Positions 13,401 through 28,400 of a stretch of 64,000 nucleotides of DNA are shown here, piece by piece. A program made the position numbers and the translations under genes. Numbering within the stretch: the stretch's first letter is position 1; every line of letters begins with the position of its first letter. Origin of the DNA: Phoronis australis (taxonomy: Eukaryota > Phoronida > Phoronidae); contig NMRA01000677.1 in NCBI GenBank assembly GCA_002633005.1, positions 62,001 to 126,000 of the forward strand, given 5' to 3'. Under the pieces are notes generated by a model, which worked only from the letters and a program-made list of their open reading frames with translations, had not been told where the DNA came from and ran no database searches.

Positions 13401-16400
13401 CACAAGTACTACTCTCTTACCTCAGTGTTTTAATTAATGTAGGCACATCATCTTTAATGTTTATATTATCCAGTACTGTTACAGTTAAGTGACATGTGGT
13501 TACCTACTCATAAGCCTGAATTTGGTTGGGGGAGCTGAGCTTTGAGGCTGCCAGGTGCCCGACAAACATCCTAGGTTGAGCTCAAATGCTCGGCTCTTCA
13601 ACCAACCTTTCATAAGATCTAGTGTCACATAAGATCTAGTGCGTAATAATAATTTTTGTTTTCTGTTAAGGCCAGCACATGTTGAGATGATCGTTAGGAG
13701 ACTAGCAGTGCAATAGTGCTGTTGTTTCTGTGGCACCAGTGACTCTAAGTTTGAGATGGTCACAATAACCCTTGATCCCACACATAAACAAATTTAGGTT
13801 GGGCGAGGGTTTCCGGGTCCCGCTGCAGGCATGACCAAAATGATATTGGCATGCCGTTTTTTAGGGCTTACTTGAACATTTCCTTCAAAAATGTGGTTTG
13901 GTTCCCTTCTGTGGCATCCTAGGTCCGCCAAGGTAACCCAGTACTCCTTGCTTTACACAACTCGCCGTTCAACACCGAAAAGAGGTTGAATGGTGCAATG
14001 GCAAAGAATCATAATGATAAAGATACATCATGACCTCACATGAAGTTGCAATCTTTTCTAGGACCACCCTATATCCCAATGGCTCCCTGGCGTTGAGCTC
14101 TGTGAAGCCACGGGACGCTGGCACCTACAAGTGTATAGGAATCAGCAGCAATGGTCCTGCTCAGCCTTTCACCTCACAACTGATCGTTGCCTGTAAGTAC
14201 TTGGAATGCACCAGTTTTTGTTTATGTACCTATTTATTAAATATTTACTTGTTTATTTACGTTTACCAATTACTCTTCGTAGTTGGTGAAAGAAGCAGGG
14301 AGCAGCGACAGTCAGCTCATGTTTACTGTTTTCAAAAACCGACTTCAAATAAATATTGATTGATAAATTGTTGTGTGGTTGCTTAATGAATCCCCTGGGT
14401 CCTATTTGTTTATCATGTCTTGTGATGACAGCCTCAGCAAACAAATGTAAGGTGAATTTTCATTCTTGATTAGTCACCAAATGTCATCAGTTAGAGGCAT
14501 TGGCATAAAATCAAAAACGAACTGTGTGTGTATTTATCTGACATTTTACATCACTGTTCTCAGCTGTTAAAAGCCCGTTTCCTCGTTTTTTTAATTCTGT
14601 GTAGTTTATAACCATCGAGTACAGCAATTAATTGACAAGCACGAAGGTGGACATTTTTTTTTTGCTTCGTCTTCATGTCATCCATTAAAACTACTGTCAG
14701 ACAACATCCTTTTGTGTAGGTTTCAAATTGATATTGGAAAGCCAATCACTTGACGGATGCTAATTAGATCTTAGAAATAACACAATACCATGTGGCTTCC
14801 CTGAAGTGACGTTCTCCGTGAGAAAATAATTTGACAAAAACAGTAGCGTGGAATCAAACCTACCAGCTGCACCGTAACAGCAGAATGCTCTACGGCTGAG
14901 CCAAATCCCACGCATTAAATAACTGGGTGTTTTTAAGTGGATTTAAAAGGTATTGAAACTGATCCCGATTTCAGCAAATGTCTGACAAACAACAGCGATA
15001 TGCAATTAAATCATAAAAGCATTGGATGTTGTTGATTTACAGCTTTTGTGAAAGCTAATAATTTCAAGAAGTGCATCCCATTCAACAATATTCTTCATTT
15101 TTCGACTGCAAAAATCAGTAAAATGTTCATTTAATCCAAATGTACGTTATTGGCATTCAATATAATTGTGATTTGCTGTATAAGGGCAGAATTTCTGTCG
15201 TTTGAATTTCCATGCGTCACTATTCACATGGGAATTAAGTAGTGTGCCCAAGTTACTGTAGTACAATCCTGTCCTCGGATATCTGTAATTAGCACTAGCG
15301 TTAATTATCCCCACAGCATCCCACATGTTTAAAGTCACTTGGGTTACACCTCTCCAAGGTGTTTACACTCAGGTTAAACATGATCAGGTTAACTTTGTGT
15401 GTGGCTCAGCTGGGGAGAAGAGGTCATGCTGTGATCATGGGGTGATGTGTAGATATCAAGTGAAAGCAATAGTGTTGTACTGTGGGTGCTGGTTAACAAA
15501 TATTCAATGCTCCAGTCTATGGTGTACTTTCCTTGCATGGCAATATCTTGCTGGGGATGTCTTGTGTAATCTTGTGTCTATGGAGAGTCTTGAAGACTTC
15601 ATTTTTTTCTAGAAGTTTCAAGGCATTGGGCTGTTGAGAAATATCAGGATATTAGTTTTTCTTGTTAGATTGTGATCGCTATCATGTTCTCTCTAATGTT
15701 TAAGTGGAAAAATACTTTGAGTAGTCTGATTTAAAACGGTTATATATTTGTTGCATCAAAGGAACTAATTTTGATTTAGACCATTATAAAATTGAATTAA
15801 CTCGCTCCTTACTCACATGGATTGTTGGTCTTGCGTAGAACAGACATTTCGTTATTCCACTAGATCACGGTTGGTGAATAAAATGACATGTAATCATGAG
15901 TCTAATTGTAGAGCCCGGTCACAACCAATAACAAACTGTCAGTTCTTTGGAAGCCAGAAGTCACATGTATTTTGACTAAGGAATAATTTGACACCAATTT
16001 TGGAATGGTGTGTGGCCTAAAAAGAGTGGTATTTGTGTTGCTTTAATTCTGTACGCTGTTCAAATGTACTGCTTATGTGAAGTAGTGCTCCGATGTTGTC
16101 TACTTTCTCATTATCGAAGGATATGTAATGGACCCTTGCTCTAGTTCAACCCATCTTTTTCTTAAGCACCTTTTTGTTTTTTATAACCTTAATTAGATGG
16201 AGATCAGTCTGTCGCCAGTTAGATCATGTATCGATCAAGGCCATTAAAAATAAATGGGGCGATGTGTTCAACAAATTTGCCTGTAGGAATATTGCTGTTG
16301 CATTATGACATTGTCCGTGTCTAGTGTCCACTGCTTGCGATGCACACGGTGGGGAAATGGCACACCAACAGTCTGTGTCGCTTTTGTTTAGAAAATGATG

Positions 16401-19400
16401 AGAAAAAACAGAGTGGAAGTAAAAAAATTTTATGTTTTAATGACATTTTGTGGTGAAGATGTCTAGTTTGTGTCATAGAGTTTTTTGAAGTTCCACTGAT
16501 GTGGCTTTGTTGGTGGGAACTGCATCATCCATCCAGGCAGCTGTGTCTTGCTAACCTTACACAGTGTGTCTGCTAACTGGCAATATGTCTTGGTATATTT
16601 ATTTATGCTGTCTTGTGGAGTAGCCTAATGTTTATTTGAAAAGCCACCCTTTGTTGACTGTTTCCACTGTAATGTTGAATAATAGCTGTAGAAGCTGTAA
16701 CAGACACTGTTTGATTAACACCTTTGTCTTGTGTGGTTTATTTTTAATGGAGTGCTATGGAAATTAGATGTTGACTTTAATGGTTTTATGGCACCTAGTC
16801 TGTTTGTTCATTACCTGCTTACAGAATTGGTTATTTGTCTTCCAGCCTAATTGGGCATCCACTATTTCTTAATTTGGGTGATAAATTGTAAGTTGTTTAT
16901 TTGAGGGAATAATTTGATAAACAGAGCACTAGTTCGATCTTAATTTAATGTTTTATTTGGTGTCTAATGTTTGGTATTTGCAGTTTTACCAAGTGTAGGA
17001 ATTCGGGAGAAGTGTTGTGTGGATTGACTTTACTGTCAACCTTTTTCACAACAGTCCTGTGTCATGTGCTGTCAAAACAAAATTGGTTAAATTTTGATGA
17101 AATTTGAAGCTTATATGTGGGAGAGAGGGTCAACTCCATGTTTGTTTGTTGATCTACTGTATCCATTTGATTTTCTGAAATCCTGTAGAGCTTGATTTTC
17201 GATTTTTTAACAATTTGTCATCGATTGGGTCACGTGACCATGTCTTTAAGTAAAGTTTAGAAAAATAGGAAGGTATATTGGCAGCAAAACAACGGTATCG
17301 ATAACATGATAAAAACTGCACAGGATTAAATTTAAAAAACACTTGCTTCGTTTTCATTTTATTGCAACTTTTTGACTTTCTTCATGATCATCATAAATGT
17401 CCTATTTTTATAGCAACGGAACATTTTAAAAGCAATTCCTTGCATTGTCATGGAGATCTTAAATAATTTTGCGTGGTTCACCATTGGGGGGAGGACTGGT
17501 TTTTTGTAGTGGACAGCATGATTAATGAGTACTTGAAAACTTAATCAACCCACTTCCAGGCAGACAGATGGTGGTGTCATTTAATGCAGAACCAGTTCTC
17601 ATCAACTCACTGTCGACATTTTCCCTGAGACCACTCATCTTGTGGGGGTTGTGATCTCAAAACTAATACATATATATAATGAAAACATCGTGAAATAATT
17701 GAATCTCTGAGAAGGCTACTAATAAACACCAAAACAATTTAATCTGTGTCTCTAGAAAATTTCATAACAATGCCAATCAAATGTCGATAACCTCAGTCTA
17801 TTAATGGAAAAATTGAACATTCCAAAAACTCATGAAATCTTGTCTAGTTTCAATTCCAAACAATTCAAAATCAATGAAGATGGTCAAAACACGGATTCAG
17901 CAATTTTATGGGTTGTGGCATTGCTCTGAAGCCATCGTCAATTGTTCAGACTTGTTGTAATTGGGAAGACATTTGTAAGCCATATCCTGTCTGCTACTAC
18001 CTTGAATTGACAGTTTTCTTTATTCGCTTGTCAATTTCCTCTTGGGGGTTATGTTTCAATCAACACCTTACTATAGGATTGCCTTGTCTTTAACTATGAG
18101 TTTGCTATTTAGTGAGGCTCATATCAATCTCAGGTTTCATGTTTTTGTCAATAACATGTATTAGCGAGCTAAACAGTGAGTGTTGTGAATAGCTGGCTTA
18201 GTAACAGGTCCCCTTGGCAATTTCTGTAATTGTTGTCTCTAGAAAATAGTATGTGTTCGTTTGAAATTCTGGTGATCTCAGGGTAATAAAAATATTGTCG
18301 ACTGTGCCGTTTTCACTAAAACAAAAGTAATTCATCAAAATACTGTTTTCATTTCTTCACAACCTGTTACGGCTTGTCACCTCTGTCAAGGTTGAATTTT
18401 GTCGTGACGAGTTTAATGTACTGAGGTCAAGTTCGAAAACCTATGCAAAGAGTTTAAAGTATTGGGAGATTAGTCATTTCTGAAGAAAAACAAGGAAATT
18501 TTGTATTTTTGGTACTAGTCCAATGCATTTATTCCCAGACTTAACGCACAAACTCCTCATAGCAAGTTCTGTTAATAACAAAAATGAGTAGTGATAACTA
18601 TTATGGGCGGCAAAATGCTAATTGCAAAGTGTCTGACTCCCCTGTTAATTCCCCTTCAGTCTCAGTCTTGAGGCGAGACTAATTTTGCGATGAATTAGGC
18701 TTCCGCCTAGCCATCATAACTGGGAATTTTAGGTATTTTGTCTGAATACTTTAGGCTTGTATGATGAAATATTGCCTATAGCTTGATAGAAACTGACAAC
18801 AATCTTTGAAACTGGCTTGAGGCAAACAAAATTGCTTGAACAATGTGGCTACTGTATTGATTTGGGTACTGTAACATGACATCATTATTCCATGCAAATG
18901 ACAATTTCTATGGTAAATGACAATTTCTATGCATAGAGTAACCTATTCTGCACTTTGGATAAACACCTTTAATGTACAGAAGCACTTCATAAATGGAACC
19001 GAATTGTCTTCCTAAGAGATAGGCTGATCTATTTTTTCGTGTCATATTCCCAGTTCAAATAAGCGAGGACGGTAATTCATTAGCACAAAAATTGATATGT
19101 CACCTTAACTGCTGTATGGTTCCAGCTATCGTCGTGCAACGTTTTGAAAAAAGCAAGAATTGTAGGCCTTCACTACGATATAACTATCTCTTTAAGCGAC
19201 AATACACCGTATTCACGCAGTTGCCATTTTATAAGTGAGCCTCGTTTTAGGTTTTAAAAACATTGCATTTTGCGCTTAAATACAGCGCAAAGTGCGATTT
19301 TTTTCACGTGCGTCATTATATTCATGTCTCAAATGCATCGTTTTTTAAACCTAAAAAGAGGCTCGCTACTAAAATGGCAACTACGTGAATAAGGTCTATA

Positions 19401-22400
19401 AAAACACATGTAGACCTCTAGTACCTCTATGAAATTGGCCTCAGCTTGATGAGAAGTGATTTTTGTGCTGGCAAAAGAACTGACAGTTCAGTTATTGCTC
19501 CTGACAGTGGTCCACCAATAAAGTGACACCAATAAAAATGACATGCTCTGACAAGTCAACTAAGCCTTATCTCGACCAGTAATGAGCTGCCAGTGCCTCC
19601 CCGAGTTCAGAAATCACACCTATTTCGATTAATTATTAATTTGGGACCAATTTCATGGCAGTAGGTGGTGTAAATCAAAATTTAGTATTTGTCATGGAGA
19701 CGGTCGCTTTAAAAAGTGAAAAACGAGAATTTTGGAGATAACCTTGGGTTAGGTGAGTTCATATGGTAATTAACCAGTCCCTTTGAATGGGTCCAAAGAC
19801 AGTTTTTGATTGATAAGTTCATAAATTTATTCTGGTTTCATCATTATTAACTGATCTCACGCTTTATGTTATGTGTTTTTTGCAAGTCCGTGGTCATGTT
19901 AAACATTCAAATTTGGCACTGCGTAAACGAAAAGATTAATGTAGTACTTTCGTTCATCGCACGAATAGGTACAGACGAGTTGTCAAATATGTGGTGACGG
20001 TTTTTACTACGATGCCAGACAAAGAATTACCTCTTACTGCTCAGGGAGCTGACCTAACCGCAATTTGTTACCACTTGGAGATCTACACTCTGAGTCAGTT
20101 GGCGTTGCACTTCATACTAATACTGGCATCCCAATCTGGCGGAACACACTGTAAAGCACTTAGCACTGGATATCTTTATAATTGCACTAATAGATATGTC
20201 AGTGTGTGAATCATGTGTCGAGGGTTGTCACTTTTCTACAAGCTCAGCAGTCCTCATGGTTTTAGCTGGTGTGGCCGTGAACGCTTCTTGACTGTCGGCT
20301 AGGGCTGAAGGTTGCTTGGCTGTCGGTTGGTGCTGGGAATTGCATCAAAATGCCAACAGCAGTTTTTATTCCCTTCTAGATTTTCCCTAGACAAGTGTTT
20401 GCATTTGTTTTGCCGTTATATGTTTTTATATTTATGGGAGCTATGTCTTTTGAATAGGTCTGCCACTTTCTAGTAAACAATGAATAAAAATAAGCTGGCC
20501 GGCAAAGTCCATATATCATTATGTTTTGATTTTGTTCATTCGGAATTGAGTCGGAAAGCATGTCAACAACTTCTCCAGTAATTAAACTTGTACGTAGTTT
20601 TAATTAAGACTTTGTCGAATACGAAAAGAATCATTTGTATCCACTTGGTGCATTGACTGTTCTTTTAAGATGTTGTGTTGACCACAAGGTGGCAGCACTG
20701 CATGGCGTGAAAGTCCTGATTAACAATTTCTTGAATTTTTTGAACCTGTGCCCTTTGGGTGCGCCTGATGATAAAAAGTGTGCTTTTTTTCAAAACGTTG
20801 TGCCAAGCAGACTTTGTGTAATTAAAGTGGTAAACATATGAAACAGAAACCCCGAGGCCTAGGGCAATCAAAATAATAACAGTCAATCATGTTCACATAT
20901 AAATTGCATATTTATTTAAAAATTACATTCCAAAAGGCGATCTTATGAAGGCTTCAAACAGACTGTTCATCTGTGGTGGAATAAGAACATACTGGCTGTA
21001 AGTTGTCTAGAATCTTGCATTTTTGGAAGAGTGTTGCGTTTTAAAAGATGTGCCTTTGGGGCACACCACTGCAATATACTCGTGCCTTTTTATTTTTTTT
21101 ATGCACTAATCGTGCAAAGGCGCGGTCCAGGAATGTCCTTGATATCTTGTTTGACAGGTTTAAGAAGTGACTTGCATCATGGATAAGCATCAACCCACCA
21201 TTTCCTTTCGTTTATGTTTAGCTCTACAAGACTTGACTGCAGACTCATTTGAACCAAGACTGCCAGAAAGCCGACGACTCATCAAAGCTGCCAGAAAGCG
21301 TTTTGAGATCTCCTGCTACCCACCAGGTGGAGTGCCGGCGCCCACGCAGAGGTATGCACTTCCATGTAAACTGTACGTGTTAATCAAAACACAAGGAACA
21401 GTAGAAAAAAAAGATGTTCATCTCAGCTTAGACCTCCCATATTTCCATATCTCATGAAATTATTATTTTAAAAGATTGAAAATTCGCCTTTACTGAAGAG
21501 AGACAAAGAAATGTAATTAATTTTTTTCTGAATCGTTTGAAGTGTGCTAAATAATTGGTTGGCTTGCTGAAGCAGAGAGTCTGGAAAGATGACCACTAAC
21601 ATGACGAAAATGACTTCCATAAATAGTTAAACATGTATGGATCAGTATGAAAATCATTACATGATAGACAATTGTGAATTTATCATAACTGCTGACAGGT
21701 TACAAAAGCAAACTGCAATAAGCTTAGCCAGTTTCAGTCTCTGTTAGCTTTCTGCAGAAAGTCCCGTTTCTCTACGACTCGAAAGGCAGATCCCTTCATT
21801 TTGCCCAATTGGTAGCCCTCTGCCCTTCCCATTGCCTTGTTTCTAGCAAACCCCACCAAGTGGACAGTTGTGAACTCTGGTGCAGCTTTGTTCAGTTGCG
21901 GTGTCAAAATGGCGTACCAATATGTTAGTGGGTTCAAGTTTCATTAACTTTCCAATTAATTAATTTTCCATTTGGTGTAGCCACTCTCTAGGCTGTTTGA
22001 TCTCTCCCCAGACTGTTGTGTGTGCACTGCCCCAGGCTTGTTTATACACGGTGACACACAGAGGGCAACCTGGCTAATGGATTTCCTGTGTGAGGGTCAG
22101 TGTGCCAAAAATCTGTTGGTCTTATTTCAATCTCGTATTTGCAGCATCAGATTGCAAATTCTGTATAATAGATTAAATGATTTTTGTAGACTGTCTTCAG
22201 TATCCACTTTTCTTTGAACCGGGTATGAGTTGGCGTACAAGAGAGCCATGGGCCCCAGTTAATACCCTCCACTCATTTTGACATTGTGTGTGGTCCTCAT
22301 ATTCTTACTAAAAAGGTCCCCCATTGCCGTTACTCATTTCACCCGCTTAACCAAGTCTATCAATTTTAGGTTTTGTCCCCGGTTTCTTGAATACTTCTGA

Positions 22401-25400
22401 CAATGCTAGTGTTGCAGTATTAACATTTTGTTGAGAAATTTGGTATAATCTACAATATGCCACCATATAAGATCAGGAAGTTTGTTATAAAATAAACCTC
22501 ATATTCAATTAATGTAATCTTATGTACCAGGTGGGAGGGCCCTACTGGCCGTGCGATCACAGATCAAGGCCGTATATTTGTCGAGAACTCTAAGCTGGTG
22601 ATCAGTGACCTTCAGGAGGACGATTCGGGCAAATACACATGCGTTGCCAGTAATTTGGCTGGCGAAACCAGGATGAACGTGACGCTTCTTGTCTCGGGTA
22701 AGATTTGTTTTGCAATGCCTGAAGTTTGCTTGTGAATGTATACCCTCATCAGGTCTGATCATGTCTGTTAACCATTGAGGTTTGGAGTTAGCAGGACTTG
22801 ACATGAACAATTTTTGGTGGTTGATCCTCCGACCTCTCCATTTGTATCATGTTTCTTAAATATGCGCGTTAAAGGGACATCGTTGAGAAAATTACATGAC
22901 TTGCATGTAAGGAACATAAGCTGCAGTCAGAATGGGGTTGTAGAAATTCATCTTAATCTCAAATTTCAAAATGTAATCAGTCTAGTGAATGAATAAATGA
23001 ACGTGGAATGTCTTTTGGAATAGATTGATCTGATGGGTGGTAGTATAAATTACTTAATTATTAATAATCTAATATGTATTTGTAGATGGTATGCCAGGCC
23101 TACTTTTAATCACTGGTACTTGCCTGTTACGTATTTTGAACTGTATAAATTTTTAAAATCTAATTTCATAGTTTCTCCCGTAATTGTGCGCGAACCCTCT
23201 GACAAGATTGTTGAAGAAGACGGCGTTGCTGAATTTGAGTGTGGTTACGTTGGTTCTGAGCAGCCCATAACTTCCATCGTCTGGCTCAAGGGGCAGGCTA
23301 TACTGACACCCTCTTACGTAAGTGGTTTGTTGATAAGTTAGAGGATGCTGCCTTGTGAAATAAGGCGATGATGGGCATAACTGATGTTTTTGGTAATAAA
23401 TGTTACAAAAATAAATTTCCTATCAAAAATAGGAGAGTGCGTGAAAATTCTTTTGAAAACATGGGAATGACAATGGATGGAATACTCAAGGAAGTGAGTC
23501 TCAGAAATGGGTGAAAAAATCATAATTTAATGCAGCTGTTGTAGATTCAGTCTGTGCCCAAGTGTAAGTTCTTGTTGAGCCAATCAGATATTCTGGTCCA
23601 AAACTTGTTCCTCTACTCTCTCTCTCTCTCCTCACTGCGTTGTGTCTCGGAAGCTGGCTAAAACGAAAATCAAAAGAGGACTTTTACACTAATCAAATGG
23701 ATCTCATTACATTCCATATTGTGATAGGATTCTGTTTAATTTACTAACAACACCATCAAAACTGTTAGCAGCTTAACAAAACGGTTTGAAGAATATTGGG
23801 GCTGTCCAACCCAAAAATTGCGTATTCGGAAATTGTGCTTTTACCTAATCGCCTGTGACTTGAATTGCGGTCTCGTTCAGTAGCAATTGAAGATTGAATT
23901 AGCGTAGTACTGTTTTTTAACCCCAAACCGCTTTGACAGTCAACCAGCAGCAAAATGCAGTTTTAAGCTGATGGAGAGTCTTAAAAAATGTGTACATTTA
24001 GCCAAATGTCTTTAAACCTGCAGAATTTATTTTGTTGAAAGCATAATTATATTATATTTTGTGGAAGTAGAAACTGTGTGGAATTTGATTTTCAAGGTAA
24101 CACCAAACTACAACCACTTTGGTCACGTGACCATGTCTTTTTAGTAAAATTTAGCAAAAAAGAAAGGTATATTCATAATCAAACAACATAAAAAATTCTG
24201 TTTAATGTAAATGTCCAAGATAAAATCTCAAAAATGCTGTTAAATTTTGTACTGACAATTTCGTTTTCGTTTCATGCCACTCATACAAAAAAAGAAATGT
24301 TTTAAAAACAACGGTGTTTTTAAGAACAGTAGCACAGCATCTGAAGATTTAATGTGAATCCAATCGGCCATTTCATAGAAATGATGTTCAGAAGGTAGCT
24401 AAAATTGGACATTTTTCTTGTATCCTAAATAACCTTAAATAATAGTTCTAGTATCTCTTACCGTACCGTTGTTATTGTAGGGCTCTAATTTTAAAATAAC
24501 GCCAGGTCACCTGTCATCCAAGTTGACCATTCGCACAGTGAGGACGTCTGATGAGGGCCGGTACTCGTGCAACATCACGACAATAGGTCAAACACCAGTG
24601 GTGACTACCCAAGCACGGCTGACAGTTCGAAGTAAGTCTTTATGCTTTTTGTGTTCAAACGTTTGTGGTATATTCTGTTTGAAGTTGAAGAAATGTTTGC
24701 ACTAAGTTTTGCCTGAAATTGATACGATTTTACTGTGTATCAGTAAAAACTCTCCTTGCCGGGTGTGATGAACTAGTGGATCATGTTTATTGAAAACAAC
24801 AGAATGAAACGTGTTGCATGTGTGAATCAAAACCATACCACTTGCCTTTTGAAACTTGTTCTTTATCAACTGAAGTCATAAAAGAAGTGATAGATGCTTA
24901 GTTGGCAAACCACTTCGTACAACTTTAAGATATATTTGTTAAATTTTTATCAAAAAGAAGTGTTTAAAGTGACTTTGGTTGGTGCGTTTTTCTTAAAACA
25001 GTGAGGCCTGAGTTTCAAATGATGCCATTTTTGCCCTTAAGTGTGAAGTTTTCTCCTGGTTTCTTACTTGCAGAAAAATTGAAGTTTGTGCCAAAGCCAG
25101 TTGACACTGACCTTGATCTGAACACCATCTTCACGATACATTGTGTTGCTGAAGGGGCGACAACTCCAAAAGTGAAGTGGATAAGATATGGAGCTCGAGC
25201 TCTGCCTGCAGGGGTCAAGGTAAGCAATGCCATTCACAATTACGTTAAAATGTCTCCTGGCAGAGTGAAGGAATGATATGAATGATCTTGACTTGCACCC
25301 AGGATCTAATCTTCAAAGTCAGACTCAACTCAAAACAACCAATCGTGCTGCGCGATTCGAGTACAAATTTGTAAGCTTACTCCAGGCGTGCCATGTAAAT

Positions 25401-28400
25401 GGTCAGTTTTCCAGTCAACTTGGAAGTACTAAGCTTAGACCTCAGGGTCTGATCTTCTGGAAACTTAATCGATTGTTTTCCCAGCATTGCAGAACTTTGC
25501 AGAACTGGTCGTTTCTTTCAACTCTGGAATTGCCAGTGTCTAATTCCTGGCAAAAAGATGCTACATTCTGTTGCAGGGCTCGGAATTTTCCTCTCTTAAG
25601 AGCATTTTCTCTTTTTTGGTTTTGATTTCCTTTTATTTGATTACCAGTTTTCTCTTTTTCCGTCTCTTTTTTGTTGTCATTTTGACTTTATTTATGTAAA
25701 AGGTCTGTTTTAGTTAAATTTTACAACACAAAAAATATTTGTAGTTCACAAGCCCATTTATTTGTAGAAAAATTTCCTCTTTTTTGTCATTGACCATCGC
25801 AAGGTCAGAGAAAATATTCAAACACGTTTTCAGAAGACTCTGTATATATTTTCATGTCAAGTTTGACACTTGAATGCTTTATAATATCACAAATGGTTCA
25901 AGTTAAGTCACTCACTAGGCACCCATTCCTTATGAAAATGTTGATGACAAGATTTTTACTCCCATCTACAGCGTTCCACTCCAAAGCAGTGAGCTTGCGT
26001 AAAACTCGTCTATTTGCTGGAAGGTCACTTGCGAACTGATTTTCATTTTAGGACGTTAGTGGGAAGTTGACCTTTGACCCGGTCAAAAAATCCCAAGCAG
26101 GCCAGTACACCTGTGTTGCGTGGATAGACCAAAGCTCCGAGCTGATAAACATTACCATACGGGTGACAGTGGGATGTAAGTTGGACTTGTAATTCTTCTG
26201 AGGTTTTTACACTGATAGGTGCTGGTAATAAATCAGTGGGAACTGTCGTAGATAGACCTTGTGAGCTGCAGTAATCTTTCACCAATGCAATACTGTACAG
26301 CACGATGGTAAAGTGGGGTTCAATTGTCAAATTTCTGGTTTATAAAATAGAAAATTCTGTTCCACTGCTGACCTAGTTTGTGCAAGAGTACTACTGTCAT
26401 ACAAAGGGACATCTGGTGGCGGGGAAGATGGGCTTTGAACAAAAAATTTGTCAAATTTTAACTAATGCTTACTTCACTTTATGTTACATCAGACACGCTC
26501 ATGTAGTCTCTCCACTCATTTCTTTAGAATTACAGTCAACTAATAGGTAGTCTTAATTTTAAATTTCTAATTTTCATGTTTTGTGCATAATAATTGAATA
26601 TTAAGGTCTGTGTTTCAATCTTTTCTTGTTGTGTTGATTTCAAATATTATGGTTTTCAGTGAAGCCTCGCATTCAGGTCAAGCCAGTGAACACAGTGGCG
26701 TATGAGGGTCATCCAGCCATTTTGAACTGTGTTGCTACAGGCGACCCAAAACCACGTGTCAACTGGGTCAAACAGAAGTCTGTGTTGCGGCTTGATAGCT
26801 CGCGTATGAAGGTATGTATTTAAGCTTAGAAATATTACACAAGGCTTTGTTGTCTCTGTTGTATTTTTGAAGGGTAGATGGAACAAAATTAGTTATCTTA
26901 AAGCTGCCTTTTAACAACTAAGACAGATTTTGCTGTTTGAGATAATGTGAAAAAAAACTGTTAGTTGGTAATCTATGACTAAGGAAATGAATTGCTTTAG
27001 CTGTTATTTTTTGCTGTATTTTTCGTTTTTAACACTAGTCATAATACGAGGTGAAATTCTGAATCGAATGGACATCTTGCTGTTATGCCTCTGGTTGCAC
27101 TGTCATTGGCCGGGATATTGGCACGGGATCTTTGTTCATGTGTATCATTACTGTGACATCAGAGACCATCTCCTCTAATTGTCTACAAGTTGTCAGGAAC
27201 CTTGCGATTAAAGCACCACTTTGATATAACTGACAAGCTCTCCACAGTTGTCTAGTTGCGCTCGATAACCTGGTGACTAACACACAAGATACTCAGCCAT
27301 GGGTTTCATTTCCATATTGAGGGACCCTTATTCCCATTGCAACCCATCATTGTTCTGTGAAAACATTCCCTCCTGATAGAGACTGGTTCCGATGTTATCA
27401 AAGAAGAAAAATTTGTCGGTCCCCAGATGCTGAAGGTTGCCAATCTTAAAAATTTTTAATCCGCTTTTCCAAGGACTAACTATAAATTGTTTAGGTTAAT
27501 AACCACTGTATGAACAATGAGGTCATAAATAATGTTATCATTAATTTTACTGTAATAATATTGCTTTGCTGTGATGAATTTGGCACCAGTTCTAATTGTT
27601 GCAGATATTTCCCAATGGTTCCCTATACTTCAGCGAGGTTCACAAATCTGACATCGGTGTCTATGGGTGCATTGCTGGTAACCGAGGTGGCTTGACTAGG
27701 GTAGAGGCCACACTAAGAGTTCGTGGTAAGCCTCTTCTTTCCAATATTCCAATATTGGTTGAGACATCATTGTCTTTTCTTGGACTACATTATGTGTTGG
27801 AGTTTGCTAAGTAAATGATCAATGTTGCTGAGAATTTGACGAAATTTAGCAAAAATGTTTTCTGTTAATTTTCCATTGGTTTACAGTCAGTTAATTGCCT
27901 CTATTTTCTTGATTTTTAACTAAACTTGTGAACTTTTATAAAAAACTGTTGTATTTGACTTTTTCAATGCTTAGTTAGAGCTGCATTAAGCTGGTTAAAA
28001 GCAAAAATTGAATTTGGCCGTTTACAGTGGTAAAATTGGTCTTATCATATTTCTTAACATGACGAGATTCACTTTCCTAGAAATTCCCTTATTGAAGATT
28101 CACTTTCCTAGAAAATGCCTTAATGAAGCTGTAACCGTGACCACCAGAGAATTACGTGGTACGTAAATGCGCTGGCAGTGAAAATTTCAAAGAAATGTAA
28201 TGTTTTCATTACAAAATCTGAATCCTAACAACTAAAACGCAAAGTTTCCTTATTTGCGACTTCTTTCACACACACAGGCAAAGACAAAAATATTCCCAAG
28301 AATGCAGACTCGTTTAACCCTGATGTGCCTGGTTTGTTCGGATCGATGAATGGCTCTGATTATAATGGGAAGGAACAAGAAGAGGATGGACTGGGGCTGA

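Larger units (their letters stand above)
14193..21221 (+). other. 7-kb PTK7 intron
   Basis: Contains a tRNA-like fragment (14846-14913), one copy of a dispersed repeat (17171-17440), a tandem 17-mer near 18896-18934 and a hairpin MITE (19206-19395). No convincing coding sequence. Confidence 0.6.

Noticed and set aside
14846-14913. Functional tRNA gene
   Set aside because: Box A, box B and end pairing exist, but the anticodon and T stems do not pair and the spacing is wrong.
23612-23634. Short CT-rich microsatellite
   Set aside because: Simple repeat of about 20 bases with no likely significance.
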